DNA of 64,000 nucleotides from JAHIKV01 sp963733145 (lineage in GTDB: Bacteria; Planctomycetota; Planctomycetia; Pirellulales; Thermoguttaceae). Location of the stretch: NCBI GenBank assembly GCA_963733145.1, contig CAVTCJ010000004.1:124001-188000 (forward strand), in the 5' to 3' direction. Shown here in pieces: positions 20,817 through 31,695 of the stretch (the stretch's first letter is position 1; each line of letters starts with the position of its first letter). The translations under genes and the position numbers were made by a program. The notes beneath the pieces were generated by a model. The model did no database searches and was not told the origin of the DNA. It was given only the letters and a program-made list of their open reading frames with translations.

Positions 20817-21872
20817 TCGGCAACGTCCCCGAAAAGTGCATCGCTCCAATTGATGACGCCGCGCTCCCGTCCTTTACGTCGGCGGACTTCCGCTCCGACC
20901 AGGCGGTGAAATGGTGTCCCGGCTGCGGCAATTTCGGCATTCTGTCTCAAGTGCAGAAGCTATTGCCGCGGCTCGGGCATCTCGCCCGACCGGACCGTGT
21001 TTATCTCCGGCATCGGGTGCTCTTCCCGGTTTCCTTATTACATGAACACTTATGGCATGCACAGCATCCACGGCCGCGCCCGGCAATCGCCACGGGTCTG
21101 AAGTGCGCGCGGCCCGAGTTGTCCGTGTGGGTCGTTACCGGCGATGGCGACGGTCTGTCCATCGGCACGAATCACCTGATCCACTGCATGAGGCGCAACC
21201 TGGACATCAATATTCTGCTCTTCAACAATCGCATCTACGGCTTGACCAAGGGGCAGTACTCTCCTACCTCGGAGTTCGCCAAGAAGACGAAGTCCAGTCC
21301 CCTGGGCACGATTGAGCATCCCATCCATCCGATCGAGATCGCGCTGGCCTCCGAAGCGACGTTCGTTGCCCGCTCACTGGCAAGCGACCAGGCGCATCTC
21401 GGCGCGACGATGGAGGCGGCGGCACGTCATCGGGGCACTTCGTTCGTGGAAATCCTGCAACATTGCGTGGTCTTCAACGAGCGGATGCTGGCCAGTTTTC
21501 GCGACCGTGCTCTCCGCGATGACCAATTGGGCCCGTCTGGAACAAGGCCAGCCAATCCGTTTCGGAGCGGGTGGCCGCAAGGGGATTGTGCTCCGCGGCA
21601 TGACGCCCGCGGTAGCGGTGGTCGGCGAGGATGGGGTCCGGGAGGAAGACCTGCTCGTGCATGATGCCCGCGCGCCTTCCCGTGCGCAGGCTTATCTATT
21701 GGCGGCACTTCGCCCCCCCGATTTTCCCACCGTATACGGCGTCTTCCGCGACGTGAATAAAGCGACGTATGAAGACCTACTGTGGGCCCAAGTCGACTCC
21801 GCGGTTGCCGGAAATGGACGGGGTGATCTGTCGCAATTGTTTAACGCCGGAACGACGTGGTGCGTCGAGTGA
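20813..21872 (+). CDS. korB: 2-oxoacid:acceptor oxidoreductase, beta (TPP) subunit, frameshifted
   Basis: Begins MIGNVPEKCIAP. KWCPGCGNFGILSQVQK carries the cluster Cys motif, and VVTGDGDGLSIG with NNRIYGLTKGQYSPTS forms the thiamine-diphosphate/Mg site. Between about 20975 and 21085 the text is shifted. Reading around an extra g near 20978 and a missing c near 21085 gives FISGIGCSSRFPYYMNTYGM and HSIHGRAPAIATGLK, the expected substrate-binding section. A third change lies near 21500. The end WARLEQGQPIRFG to 21872 is typical. About 350 residues, cytoplasmic, partner of KorA. Confidence 0.85.
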
Positions 21873-23392
21873 CGTTGCCAAGCGGGGGAATCGCTAGAGC
21901 TGTCAGGGACGCAATAGGAGCAGCCGACTTGATAACAGAAGCCGCTGACGCTGATTGGGCCTCCTATGAACTGCCGTTGCACGACCAGCCCCGCCCCGCT
22001 GCAGTCGACGCCTCGGCCCCGCTTGGCGAAGATGAGGAATCCCTGCTACTTGAAAACGGGGTGTGGTTTTGTGCCCTGCGTTGGTTGGTATGTGCCGCCC
22101 TGTTGGGATTGGGTGTGTTGGCGCTGACCTTCGACGGCAGACTCCGGCAGTACGGGATTCACCTGGATCCCGGCTGGCCGTTGGGGACTACCGCCGTGCT
22201 GCTGGCCGTCAATGTGATCTACCTTCTCTTGATCCGCGCCCCTTCCACCGCCGAGCGTGCGCCGTTCGCGGGCTCTGTGGGGCTTATGGATGCAGATACT
22301 TTTGGACTTGGCAGTGCTTACCGTGGTCGTCCACTACCTGGGGAGCCTGGATACCTTCGCGCCCTTTATGTACATCTTCCATATAGTGCTGGCCTGCATT
22401 TTCTTTCCGCGCAGAGAGAGCCTTCTGGTCACGCTGGCGGCGATGGGGATGTATCTGGTGTGTATTCTCCTGGAAAGCGCGGGCGTGATCGCGCCGGCTC
22501 CGGTGCTGGCTGAGCCCGCTGATTACCGGTCCGCAATGCGGCGCCATTGGTCTTCGTAGCCCTGCATTTCTGCTCCGTGGCCTTCATCGCCGTTACGGTG
22601 TGGTATCTTGCATCCCGCCTGGCCGGCGCCTTGCGGCAGCGCGACGTGGAGCTGGAGGCCAGCAACCGCCGGCTGCGGGCCGCCACGGAAGAGCGGACGC
22701 AATACATGCTCCGCACGACGCACCAGTTAAAAGCGCCGTTTGCCGCCATCCACGCCAATGCCCAACTGTTGTTGGGCGGCTACTGCGGGCCGCTGCCGGA
22801 GCGCGCCGCGGCCGTCATCAAACAGATCGCGGCCCGGTGTGAGATGTTGTCGCGGTCGATCAAGGCCATGCTGCAGTTGGCCAATTTGCGCTCCCGCGCC
22901 GTGGCCCCACCCGCGCCGGTCCCGATCGACTTGCCGGCCTTGATCCGCGCCTGCGTTGACAGCTTCAGGCCTCAAGCGGCGAAACGCGGCGTCCGCCTGG
23001 ATGAAGAATTGCCGGAAGCCTGGGCAAGCGGCAACCCGGAACACGTTCAGATGATGGTCGAGAACCTCCTCTCCAACGCCATCAATTACTCGCGCGACGG
23101 GGAACAGGTATCGGTTTCCTGCCGACCGAAGATGGGGGGAGGCGCGACCGTCGTTGTCCGCGATCACGGCATCGGCATTGCCGCCGAAAAGCTGCCGCGG
23201 ATCTTCGACGACTACTTCCGCACCAATGAGGCGGTCGCCCACAACAGCGCCTCGACCGGGTTGGGGCTGGCGATCGTGCGGCAAGCGGCGGTTGCCGGGC
23301 AGATTGGGGTGCGCGTGGAGAGTGCTCCCGCCCAGGGTACGGTTTTTTCCCTCAATTTCCCCGCTGGGCAGGGATTCCAGGGGGGGGACTAG
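21857..23392 (+). CDS. Membrane histidine kinase in the kor-sdh cluster, frameshifted
   Basis: Roughly six hydrophobic segments come first, including FCALRWLVCAALLGLGVLAL and MQILLDLAVLTVVVHYLG. HisKA and HATPase domains follow: phospho-acceptor His in RTTHQLKAPFAAIHAN, N box NLLSNAINYSRDGE, G1 DHGIGIAAEKLP and G2 STGLGLAIVRQAA. Frames change near 22285 and 22550. There is no large periplasmic domain, so the signal may be sensed in the membrane, for example quinone or redox state (inference). The start is uncertain: the frame begins at 21857, overlapping korB, and GTG or TTG starts between 21869 and 21930 are possible. The response regulator follows 15 bases later. Confidence 0.8.
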
Positions 23393-23407
23393 CAAGGAGA
23401 AGGGTCT

Positions 23408-23799
23408 ATGGCTTATATTCTGATTGTGGATGACGACGTGGATTTCACCTCCGCCGTGCAGAGCGCGTTGGAAAGCCACGGTTACGAGACAGCCGTGGAG
23501 ACGGTTTCCGAGCGCAGTTGCCGCGCATCCGCGAGCGTCGCCCCGACGCCGTTATTCTCGACGTCATGTTTCCGGAGGACGACGCGGCCGGTTTTGAGGT
23601 GGCTCGTTCCATTCGTCGAAATTGCGGCCAGTTGCCCGTTTTGCTGCTGACCGCCGTGAATCAGTCTTTTTCTCTGGGTTTCAGCGGCCGGGATCTCGAT
23701 CCAAAATGGCTGCCGGCCGCGGATTTCCTGGAGAAACCCGTCGATCTTCAACTCCTCTGCGAGAAGGTCTCGACGCTTGTTGAAGGCGCGAAGAAATAA
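23408..23799 (+). CDS. Stand-alone receiver-domain response regulator 1, frameshifted
   Basis: MAYILIVDDDVDFTSAVQSA gives the acidic pocket. After a one-base change near 23515 the phospho-acceptor Asp lies in DAVILDVMFPEDD, followed by LLLTAV and the conserved Lys of FLEKPVD. There is no output domain. It lies 15 bases after the histidine kinase, its likely partner. It is a clear paralogue of the receiver at 31055-31465 (shared VILDVMFPED, SRD/GRD, EKP and LLC segments), so two receivers bracket the sdh-pet-suc genes. Confidence 0.82.
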
Positions 23800-23933
23800 G
23801 TGAGGGCGTCCCGTAATTCAAAAAGGCGTATATTCCTGTAGGGAACGGGCTCTGTCCCGTACCGCTGAGATGGCGTACACCTCGGAACGCCACAGAGGGC
23901 GTTCCCTACAGACTTTACTTTCAGGACACCCTC
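23800..23933. repeat. Nested hairpins after response regulator 1
   Basis: The outer arms gtgagggcgtcc / ggacaccctc enclose ctgtagggaacg ... cgttccctacag, with an inner ctctgtcccgt section. The opening gtgagggcgtcc, placed directly after a TAA stop, recurs after sucD (30754) with a different inner palindrome. Confidence 0.7.
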
Positions 23934-23967
23934 AAATAAGTTACAATCAAAGAAGGGAGTTGCCACC

Positions 23968-24285
23968 GTGTTCGTCTGGGTATTTCACCGCGTAAGCGGG
24001 ATTCTTCTGATCGGCTTTTTGTCCCTTCAGTTGTTCACCGGTCTTTTCCAGGCCAGCGCGTCGAATTCCGCGGCCGTGAAGGCCATTGCGGCATTGCATC
24101 AGAATGCAGCGCTGAATTGCGTGTTGGTTTTCCTGGTGGTCTTCCACGCGCTGTACGGGGTCCGCACCATCATTCTGGACTTGGGGAGCAAGCGGGAACG
24201 GCTCCTGTTCTGGTGCTGCACCATTTTGGGAGCGGTGATTTTTGCGGGCTTCCTTGTCGCCTATTTCAGCATCGTCCACAACATG
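23968..24285 (+). CDS. sdhC: Succinate dehydrogenase membrane anchor (cytochrome b-type), runs in frame into sdhA
   Basis: A short hydrophobic protein with three membrane segments. FVWVFHRVSGILLIGFLSL carries the HRxSG motif and VVFHALYGVRTIILD the FHxxxG haem-ligand motif, as in SdhC/SdhD haem-b anchors. It would seat SdhAB and bind quinone. As written it has no stop: the frame passes straight into sdhA at the MMNKHD start. The atgatga overlap at 24283-24289 would provide TGA stops if the frame differed by one base, so a lost base is likelier than a real fusion. Confidence 0.7.
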
Positions 24286-25979
24286 ATGAACAAACACGAC
24301 GTGCTAGTGGTTGGGGGGGGCCTGGCGGGGCTGCGGGCGGCGGTGGAACTCTGCCCGCACTGGGACGTGGCGCTGGTTTCCAAGGTCCACCCCCTTCGTT
24401 CCCATTCCGTCGCCGCGCAGGGAGGGATCAACGCCGCGTTGTGCAATTCGCCCGAGGGCCGCGACGATACGCCGGAGAGGCACGCCTTCGACACGATCAA
24501 GGGGAGCGATTATCTCGCCGATCAGGGCGCGGTGGCCCGGATGTGCGCCCTGGCGCCGGAAGTGATCTATCAGCTCGAGCACTGGGGGGTGCCGTTCAGC
24601 CGCTTTGCCGACGGCACCATTGCCCAGCGGCCCTTCGGCGGGGGGGCTTTCCGCGGACCTGCTATGCCGCCGACAAGACCGGCCACGTCCTGTTGCACAC
24701 GCTCTACGAACAGGCCCTGAAACGCGGGATCAAAGTCTTCGACGAGCGCGTTGTCACCCGCTTGGCGGTGGACGAAGATCGCTGTCACGGCCTGGTCGCT
24801 TACAACCTCTATGACGGGCGATTTGAGACCTTCGCCGCGAAGTACATCGTCTTTGCCACCGGCGGCTACGGCCGGCTGTACCGCAACTCGACCAACGCGG
24901 CAATCAACACCGGCAGCGGCATCGGGATCGCGCTGATGGCGGGCGTTCCCGTCAAGGACCTGGAGTTCGTGCAGTTCCATCCCACCACGCTCTACGGAAA
25001 CAACATCCTCATCACCGAAGGCGCCCGCGGCGAAGGAGGATACCTGTTCAACCGGGAAGGGGAACGGTTCATGGAGCGGTATGCGGCCAAGGCCATGGAG
25101 CTGGCCCCCCGCGACATCGTCGCCCGCGCCATCCAGACCGAGATCAACGAGGGGCGCGGGTTCGACGACGCCTACATGCACCTGGACCTGCGCCATCTGG
25201 GCCGGGAAAAGATCCTCGAGCGGCTTCCCGGCATCCGCACCATCTGCATCGAGTTTAGCGGAATCGACCCCATCGAGGAACCGATTCCCGTCCAGCCCGG
25301 GCAACACTACTCGATGGGCGGCATCGACACCGATCCGACGGGCAAAACGAGACTCGACAATTTTTACGCGGCGGGCGAGTGCGCTTGCGTCAGCGTTCAC
25401 GGCGCCAATCGCCTCGGCGGCAATTCCCTGGCGGACACGGTTATCTTTGGGCGCATCGTCGGTGAAACCATCAACGCCCGCAAAGGAGAGAACGACTTCT
25501 CGCCCAAGGAAGCCGTCCTGGAAGGGGCGTTGGCCAAACAGACGCACGAAATGGAATCTATCTTGGCCCGCCGGCAAGGAGTGCCGTACTACCAGATCCG
25601 CGACGAGATGCGCCAGGTGTGCGCCGAGCAGATGAGCGTTTTCCGGGAGGAAAAGCAGTTGTCTAGTGCCGTGGACAAATTGTCCGAGCTAAGGGAGCAA
25701 TACCGGGAAGTCTACTGCCGCGCGCCGCAGGGACCGTTCAATTACGAGATCCAGCACGTGCTGGAGTTGGAGAAGCTGCTCTATATGGGAGAGATCATTG
25801 CCCGCGGCGCGCTTGCCCGGCGGGAAAGCCGCGGCTCCCACTTCCGCACGGATTATCCTACCCGAGACGATTCAGCCTGGCTCAAGCATACGCTGGCCCG
25901 GCTCGACGGCGAGCGGATCGTTTTCTCCTATTCCAACGTGGATTGCAGCCTGTATGAACCAAAAGAACGCACTTACTAA
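24283..25979 (+). CDS. sdhA: Succinate dehydrogenase/fumarate reductase flavoprotein, frameshifted
   Basis: FAD-binding DVLVVGGGLAGLRAAVELC and HSVAAQGGINAAL (the flavin-linking His region) come first. Then come the substrate site FVQFHPTTLYG and TEGARGEGGYLFNREGERFM, and HYSMGGIDTD near the end. The frame breaks near 24645 in a seven-G run. One more G restores GGFPRTCYAADKTG. About 565 residues. It oxidises succinate to fumarate, passing electrons to SdhB. Its 3' end overlaps the sdhB start by 26 bases. Confidence 0.9.
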
Positions 25980-26709
25980 AACCTGGCGTTTTGAAATTCT
26001 CCGCTACGCCCAGTCCTCTGAGGCGCCGCCGCGGTTCCAGAGCTATGAGTTGACCTTGGACCGTCAGATGTCCGTGCTCGAGGCGCTGTGGAAGCTCCAG
26101 GACGAACAAGACCCGTCCCTGGCCTTCCGCTATTCTTGCCGGGGCGCCGTCTGCGGATCGTGCGGCATGTCGATCAACGGAACGCCGAATCTGGCTTGCC
26201 GGGTGCAATTGCATACCTTGCCGGGCGATCGCGTGGTGCTGGAGCCGCTGCCGGGCATGGAGATCATCAAGGACCTGGTCGTGGACATGACTCCTTTCTG
26301 GGAGAAGTACGAGCGCATCCGGCCTTGGCTGCACGCCGAAATCGCCGCCGCCAAGGAAAGCCGGATGAGCGAGGCCAAGCGGGCGCAGATCGACCAATAC
26401 GTGCAGTGCATTCTCTGCGCTTTGTGCTATTCCGCCTGCCCGGTAGTCGAGTTCAATCCGGCCTTCACCGGTCCGGCGGCCTTGGCCAAATTGCAGCGCT
26501 TTCTGGCCGATTGCCGCGATCAGCGCCGAGCCGGGGAATACCGGGCGGAAAACTCGACGGAAGGCGTGTGGGGCTGCCACACGATGATGAAGTGCGTGGA
26601 CGTATGCCCCAAGGATGTCCGCCCCGCGGACGGCATCCGCGCCGTGCGGCGGCGGCTCTTCGTCCAGCAGGTAAAACACATTGTTCCGGGAACAACCCAT
26701 GAAGATTGA
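25954..26709 (+). CDS. sdhB: Succinate dehydrogenase/fumarate reductase iron-sulfur subunit
   Basis: Intact, 251 residues, starting MNQKNALTKTWRFEI. The [2Fe-2S] ligands lie in RYSCRGAVCGSCGM with the fourth in NLAC. The [4Fe-4S] set is CILCALCYSACP, and the [3Fe-4S] set is CHTMMKCVDVCPKDV. It relays electrons from SdhA to quinone at the membrane anchor. The start inside sdhA is chosen because the longer upstream frame is out of register with SdhA. The next gene starts 10 bases before its stop. Confidence 0.92.
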   Translation: MNQKNALTKTWRFEILRYAQSSEAPPRFQSYELTLDRQMSVLEALWKLQDEQDPSLAFRYSCRGAVCGSCGMSINGTPNLACRVQLHTLPGDRVVLEPLPGMEIIKDLVVDMTPFWEKYERIRPWLHAEIAAAKESRMSEAKRAQIDQYVQCILCALCYSACPVVEFNPAFTGPAALAKLQRFLADCRDQRRAGEYRAENSTEGVWGCHTMMKCVDVCPKDVRPADGIRAVRRRLFVQQVKHIVPGTTHED

Positions 26710-27186
26710 TCAATCATACTTAGCTCGTCGGCGGTTCCTTTGCGGCATGCTCGGCGGCGGCGCGGCGGCAATCGGGGCCGGCGCGGCAATCCCCTTGCTG
26801 GAATACGCCGGCAATCTCCGCCCGGAGCCGCCCCCGGATTATGTCGTCCTGCAAAAGTCCGATTACGAGTTGCGGCCGGGAACGGCGAAGATAGTCCCCT
26901 ATGGCCCCATCCCCGTGCTGCTCTTGCGGCCCGACGAAGGCGATGAGACCTTGCGGGCGCTGGACGCAACCTGCACCCATCTCGATTGCATCGTCAGCTA
27001 CCAGCCGGACGAGCACCGCATCTATTGCGCGTGCCATGGCGGAGTCTATGACACCGACGGCCGCGTGATCTCGGGCCCGCCCCCACGCTCCCTGCGTAAA
27101 TTTTCATGAAATTCAGCGACGGGAAACTGATCCTTGCCCTCGTAGAGGCAAACCTGGAGAAAGCAAACCTTGAGAAAGCGACTTGA
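26699..27186 (+). CDS. Rieske [2Fe-2S] protein of a bc/b6f-type complex, frameshifted at end
   Basis: The N-terminus has a Tat-like signal-anchor (RRRFLCGMLGGGAAAIGAG). The cluster motifs are CTHLDCIV and CACHGGVYD with a following GPPP turn, as in Rieske proteins. The frame breaks near 27105. The continuation KFSDGKLILALVEANLEKA ends at 27186, giving about 162 residues. It would accept electrons from quinol at cytochrome b, encoded next with overlapping starts. Direct linkage to sdh suggests succinate-derived quinol is oxidised by this complex. Confidence 0.87.
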
Positions 27187-28460
27187 AAAGTACCGCTGGA
27201 CGGCCCTCCGCGCCCAGACCGTCTCGTGGCTCCACGAGCGGATCGACTGGGACCCCCTGGTCGGATTCTTGGCGAAGAAGACCGTGCCTATTCATCGCCA
27301 TAGCTGGATCTACTTGCTGGGCGGGGCTTCGCTGTTTCTGTTCGGTCTGCAGGTGGCCACGGGCTGTCTCTTGATGCTGTATTATCAGCCGTCGGAGGCC
27401 ACGGCGCACGAAAGCGTGCAACATATCATGACCCAGGTCCCCTATGGATGGCTGATCCGCTCGATACATGCCTGGGGGGCAAGCCTGTTCATCGCCGTGG
27501 CCCTGCTTCACTTCCTCACCGTGCTCCTCAGCCGGGCCTATCGCAAGCCCCGCGAGTTGACCTGGCTTTCCGGCGCTGATGTTGGCCTTGGCCTTGGGCT
27601 TCGGCTTCAGCGGTTACCTCTTGCCCTGGAACGAGTTGTCCTACTTCGCCACGCGCGTGGGCACGGAGATCCCGGCCGTGATTCCGGGCATCGGCGACTT
27701 TGTTGTCCATTTCCTCCGCGGCGGCGAACAGGTGACGGGCCTTACGATTACCCGCTTTTTCGCCGCGCATACCATGATTCTGCCGTTGACGTTCGGAGCC
27801 CTACTGACAATTCACTTGCTGATGATCCAGTTCCAGGGACAGAGCCTCCCCTTGGGCATGGCCCCGAACGAGGTCCGGGATGAGCGGCCCTTCTTCAGCG
27901 AGTTCCTGCTGTTCGACGTATGCGTGTGGTTGCTGCTTTTGGGGGTGATTGCCACGCTGGCGGTGTTCCTGCCGACAGAAGTCGGGCAAAAGGCCGACGT
28001 GCTCAAGCCCGCGCCGCTGGGCATCAAGCCCGAGTGGTATTTCCTCTTCATGTTCAAGACGCTAAAAGTCGTGCCCGAGATGCTGGGCGTGGCGCTGTTT
28101 GCACTGGGTGCGTTGTTCTTTCTGTTCGTTCCTTTCCTGGACCGCAATGCCCGGCTTGAGCGCAGCAGCCGCGGCTTGACCGCTTTGTTTGTGGCCGCGC
28201 TGCTTTACGTGGCGATCTTCGAGGTCTGGGCCTGTCTCGAGCCCGGCGTGAAGGAGGCCCCCGAGACGATTACAGCAGATACGTACGGTCTTTCCGGCGG
28301 TTTAATATCCCTGCTGCTGTTTTGGAGCGGAATCGTCTTTCTTTGGTTCTATCTCGGCAAACTGCTGGTGGAGAATTCGCGTATCAGAAGACTCTATGCC
28401 AATCACGGCGAGGCCGACCAGGGCGGCGCCGGCGACGAATTGGCCGCTGAAAAACAATAA
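27170..28460 (+). CDS. Cytochrome b of quinol:cytochrome c reductase (b6 plus subunit-IV type), frameshifted
   Basis: A TTG start at 27170 overlaps the Rieske gene. The four haem-ligand His are in RSIHAWGAS, LLHFLTVLL, FAAHTMILP and LLTIHLLMIQ. The quinol-site PEWY lies in GIKPEWYFLFMFKTLK. About eight membrane segments and 430 residues cover both the b6 and subunit-IV parts in one chain. A two-base loss in a gcgc stretch near 27577 breaks the frame (LSG-LMLALALG). No cytochrome c partner follows. Confidence 0.87.
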
Positions 28461-28463
28461 GCT

Positions 28464-28568
28464 GTCGTCCAAAAACAACTTGTAGCACAGCCGCCCTCGG
28501 CTGTGCGAATTGCCCTGGACAGCCGGGGGCGGCTGTCCTACATATACTGAAGTTGTTTTTGGACGACC
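28464..28568. repeat. GTCCAAAAACAACTT palindrome
   Basis: The outer arms gtcgtccaaaaacaactt / aagttgtttttggacgac hold inner agcacagccgccctcggctg and the matching cagccgggggcggctgtc. A near-identical copy lies at 55966-56066, and a half copy at 33247 cuts a P-type ATPase gene. A separate short hairpin, cctttcgctccgcgaaag / ctttcgcggagcgaaagg, lies at 28580-28621. Confidence 0.8.
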
Positions 28569-28675
28569 GCTAAGTGTCGCCTTTCGCTCCGCGAAAGCAC
28601 GTCCTTTCGCGGAGCGAAAGGCAACTGTGCGGACAAATTATTGTTTCACGGTGAATCGGAAAGCACGAGGGACTC

Positions 28676-29880
28676 GTGAAGATCCACGAATACCAGGCTA
28701 AGCAGATTCTCCGCGCGGCGGGCGTCGCCGTGCCCCAGGGTCGCGTAGCCGACAGCCCCGCGGCCGCCGCCGAGGCCTTCGCGGACCTGGGCGGAAAGAC
28801 GGCCGTGCTGAAAGCACAGATTCATGCCGGCGGCCGCGGCAAAGGAGAGGTCGCGGACGTCCCCGGGCAACACGGCGTTCAATTGGTGCACAGCCCGCAG
28901 GAGGCGGAGGAGGTCGCCGAAAATCTATTGGGCCACCGGCTGGTTACGGTGCAGACGGGACCGCCGGGACGGACCGTTCGTCATTTGCTGGTCGAAGAGA
29001 CATGCGCGGCTGCCGGCGAATTCTATCTCGCCGCGGTCATCGACCGGACGGCCGAGAAACCGGTGTTGCTCGCCTCTTCGCAAGGCGGGATGGAAATCGA
29101 GCAGGTGGCCGCCACCTCGCCCGGCAGCCTCCACGCCGAGCCCTTCGATCCCGACGGCGGACTGCGGCCCTATCAGGTCCGCAAGGTCGCTTGGCGTCTG
29201 GGCTTGCCGCGGACGGCGTGGCGCGGGGCTGAGGAATTCATGGCGGGAATCGGCCGCGTCTTCGTCAAATACGATTGCAGCCTCCTGGAAATCAACCCCT
29301 TGGTGCTGACCTCCGAAAACCGTTTGCTGGCCCTGGACGCCAAGATGAGCTTCGACGACAACGCCTTGTACCGCCATCCGGAACTGGCCGCTCTCCGCGA
29401 TCCGGCCGAAGAGGACCCGGCGGAGCGGAGGGCCGGCGAGGCGGGCCTCAGCTACGTCAAGCTCGACGGTGACATCGGTTGCCTGGTCAACGGGGCGGGA
29501 TTGGCCATGAGCACCATGGACCTGATCAAACTCCACGGCGGCGCTCCCGCCAATTTCCTCGACGTGGGCGGCGGCGCCAGCCTCGAACAAGTCACCGAAG
29601 CCTTCCGGATGCTGGCCGCCGATCCCGACGTCCGGGCGGTGCTGGTCAACATTTTCGGCGGCATCATGCGCTGCACCATCGTCGCCAACGCCCTGGTCGA
29701 GGCTTGCCGCTCCTTGGCCTTCACCGCCCCCTTGGTCGTGCGGCTGGAGGGAACCGAGGCCGATCAGGGATGCCGCATCCTCGCGGACAGCGGGCTGAAC
29801 GTCATTAGCGGGACCGATTTGGCCGACGCCGCGAAAAAGGCCGTTGCCGCGGCTCGTAGAGCCAGGGAAGGGAAGGGACC

Positions 29881-29884
<4 letters not shown>
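28676..29884 (+). CDS. sucC: Succinyl-CoA ligase, beta subunit
   Basis: Intact, 402 residues, GTG start. The ATP-grasp start KIHEYQAKQILRAAGV, GGRGKGEV near 55, the Mg-binding region FVKYDCSLLEINPLVL and the C-terminal NIFGGIMRCTIVANALV are all typical. With SucD it makes ATP or GTP from succinyl-CoA. Overlap with sucD (ATGA) indicates coupled translation. It follows two hairpins, so it may be expressed from its own promoter rather than from kor-sdh. Confidence 0.95.
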
Positions 29885-30753
<869 letters not shown>

Positions 30754-30849
30754 GTGAGGGCGTCCTGGAATTGATTGCTGTAGGAGGCGACTCCTGTCGC
30801 CGATTAGAGGGGGTTAGCACTCCATCGGCGACAGGAGTCGCCTCCTACA
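30754..30849. repeat. Hairpin after sucD
   Basis: tgtaggaggcgactcctgtc, then gccgat, pairs with atcggcgacaggagtcgcct plus cctaca (30779-30849). It is preceded by the gtgagggcgtcc text shared with 23800. Probably also a terminator for sucCD. Confidence 0.7.
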
Positions 30850-30916
30850 AGTGGTTGTGTTATGATTGCAATTGCAGAACAGCCTTAGATAAGTCATCCA
30901 ATCGATATGGATCGGG

Positions 30917-31020
30917 GAATCAATAACTGTCATCCTGAGCGCAGCGAAGGATCTTCGTGCATCCAGACCAGATCCTTCGCTGCGCTCAGGATGACCGCCA
31001 ATTCCGACAGTTATTGATTC
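30917..31020. repeat. Nested hairpin: GAATCAATAACTGTC outer arms, 'cctgagcgcagcgaagg' inner arms
   Basis: The outer arms gaatcaataactgtc / gacagttattgattc enclose catcctgagcgcagcgaagg and its inverted copy ccttcgctgcgctcaggatg. The same outer text frames a different inner palindrome at about 12945-13023. Confidence 0.8.
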
Positions 31021-31054
31021 GCCCATCCTCGCTTTTGCAGAAGGAGTATCTCCC

Positions 31055-31465
31055 ATGACGCAACTTCTGGTTATTGACGACGACGAAGATTTCGCCGGCG
31101 CGGTGCGAATGGTGCTCCAGTCGCGAGGCTTCGACGTGGCCATGGAATACGACCCGCTCCAGGCGCTGCAACGGATCGAGCAGAAGCAACCCGATGCCGT
31201 AATCCTCGATGTTATGTTCCCCGAGGACCCGGTGGCGGGCGTTAAATTGGCGCGGACTCTGCGGCAGAAGTTCCCGGAATTGCCGATCCTGATGCTCACT
31301 GCGGTCTCTCAACAGATGCCCTTGGCATTCAGCAGCCGCGACATTGATCCGGCGCTGCTGCCGGTTACGGAATTCATCGAGAAACCCATCGACTTCACCC
31401 TATTGTGCGACAAACTTGACCGGCTGCTCAACCGGCCGACGATTGCCACCGAGGAACACTCCTGA
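31055..31465 (+). CDS. Stand-alone receiver-domain response regulator 2
   Basis: Intact, 136 residues. LLVIDDDEDFAGAVRMV gives the acidic pocket, DAVILDVMFPEDP the phospho-Asp, LMLTAV the Thr and FIEKPIDF the Lys. There is no output domain. A paralogue of the 23408 receiver. With no kinase next to it, it may share the membrane kinase of the cluster or act through protein contact. Good ribosome site (agaaggagtatctcccATG). Confidence 0.88.
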   Translation: MTQLLVIDDDEDFAGAVRMVLQSRGFDVAMEYDPLQALQRIEQKQPDAVILDVMFPEDPVAGVKLARTLRQKFPELPILMLTAVSQQMPLAFSSRDIDPALLPVTEFIEKPIDFTLLCDKLDRLLNRPTIATEEHS

Positions 31466-31484
31466 GGGCCGTTGCCGCCGCCTC

Positions 31485-31591
31485 CGTAACCATTCACGGG
31501 GGACTGTCCCAATTTTCGCGGCGTGAGGGACGTAGCCCCGCGAACTAGCTTTACCGCCGCGAAAATGGGACTGTCCCCCTGGGGCGGCGGC
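31485..31591. repeat. GGGACAGTCCC palindrome
   Basis: gggggactgtcccaattttc, then gcggcg, pairs with cgccgcgaaaatgggactgt plus cccc. Same family as 3154. It shares the fragment gggacgtagccccgcgaa with the half copy at 33842-33900. Confidence 0.75.
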
Positions 31592-31593
31592 GC

Positions 31594-31679
31594 GTAGGGT
31601 GGGACAAGCGCAGCGCAGTCCCACCATGCGTATTTTGCGGTGTTTATGGTGGGACTGCGCTGCGCTTGTCCCACCCTAC
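31594..31679. repeat. Hairpin 'gtagggtgggacaagcgcag'
   Basis: The arms gtagggtgggacaagcgcag plus cgcagtcccacca are almost perfectly inverted around a 19-base loop. It sits between convergent genes (receiver 2 and citrate synthase), a natural terminator position. Confidence 0.75.
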
Positions 31680-31695
31680 TGTTCTTGGGGAACGG

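Noticed and set aside
24283..24290. True SdhC-SdhA fusion protein
   Set aside because: The expected overlap atgatga would give a stop with a one-base change, and neighbouring genes have many such changes.
18944..28460. Programmed frameshifting in korA/korB/sdhA
   Set aside because: The sites share no slippery sequence plus structure. Both insertion- and deletion-type changes occur, and they continue in unrelated genes.
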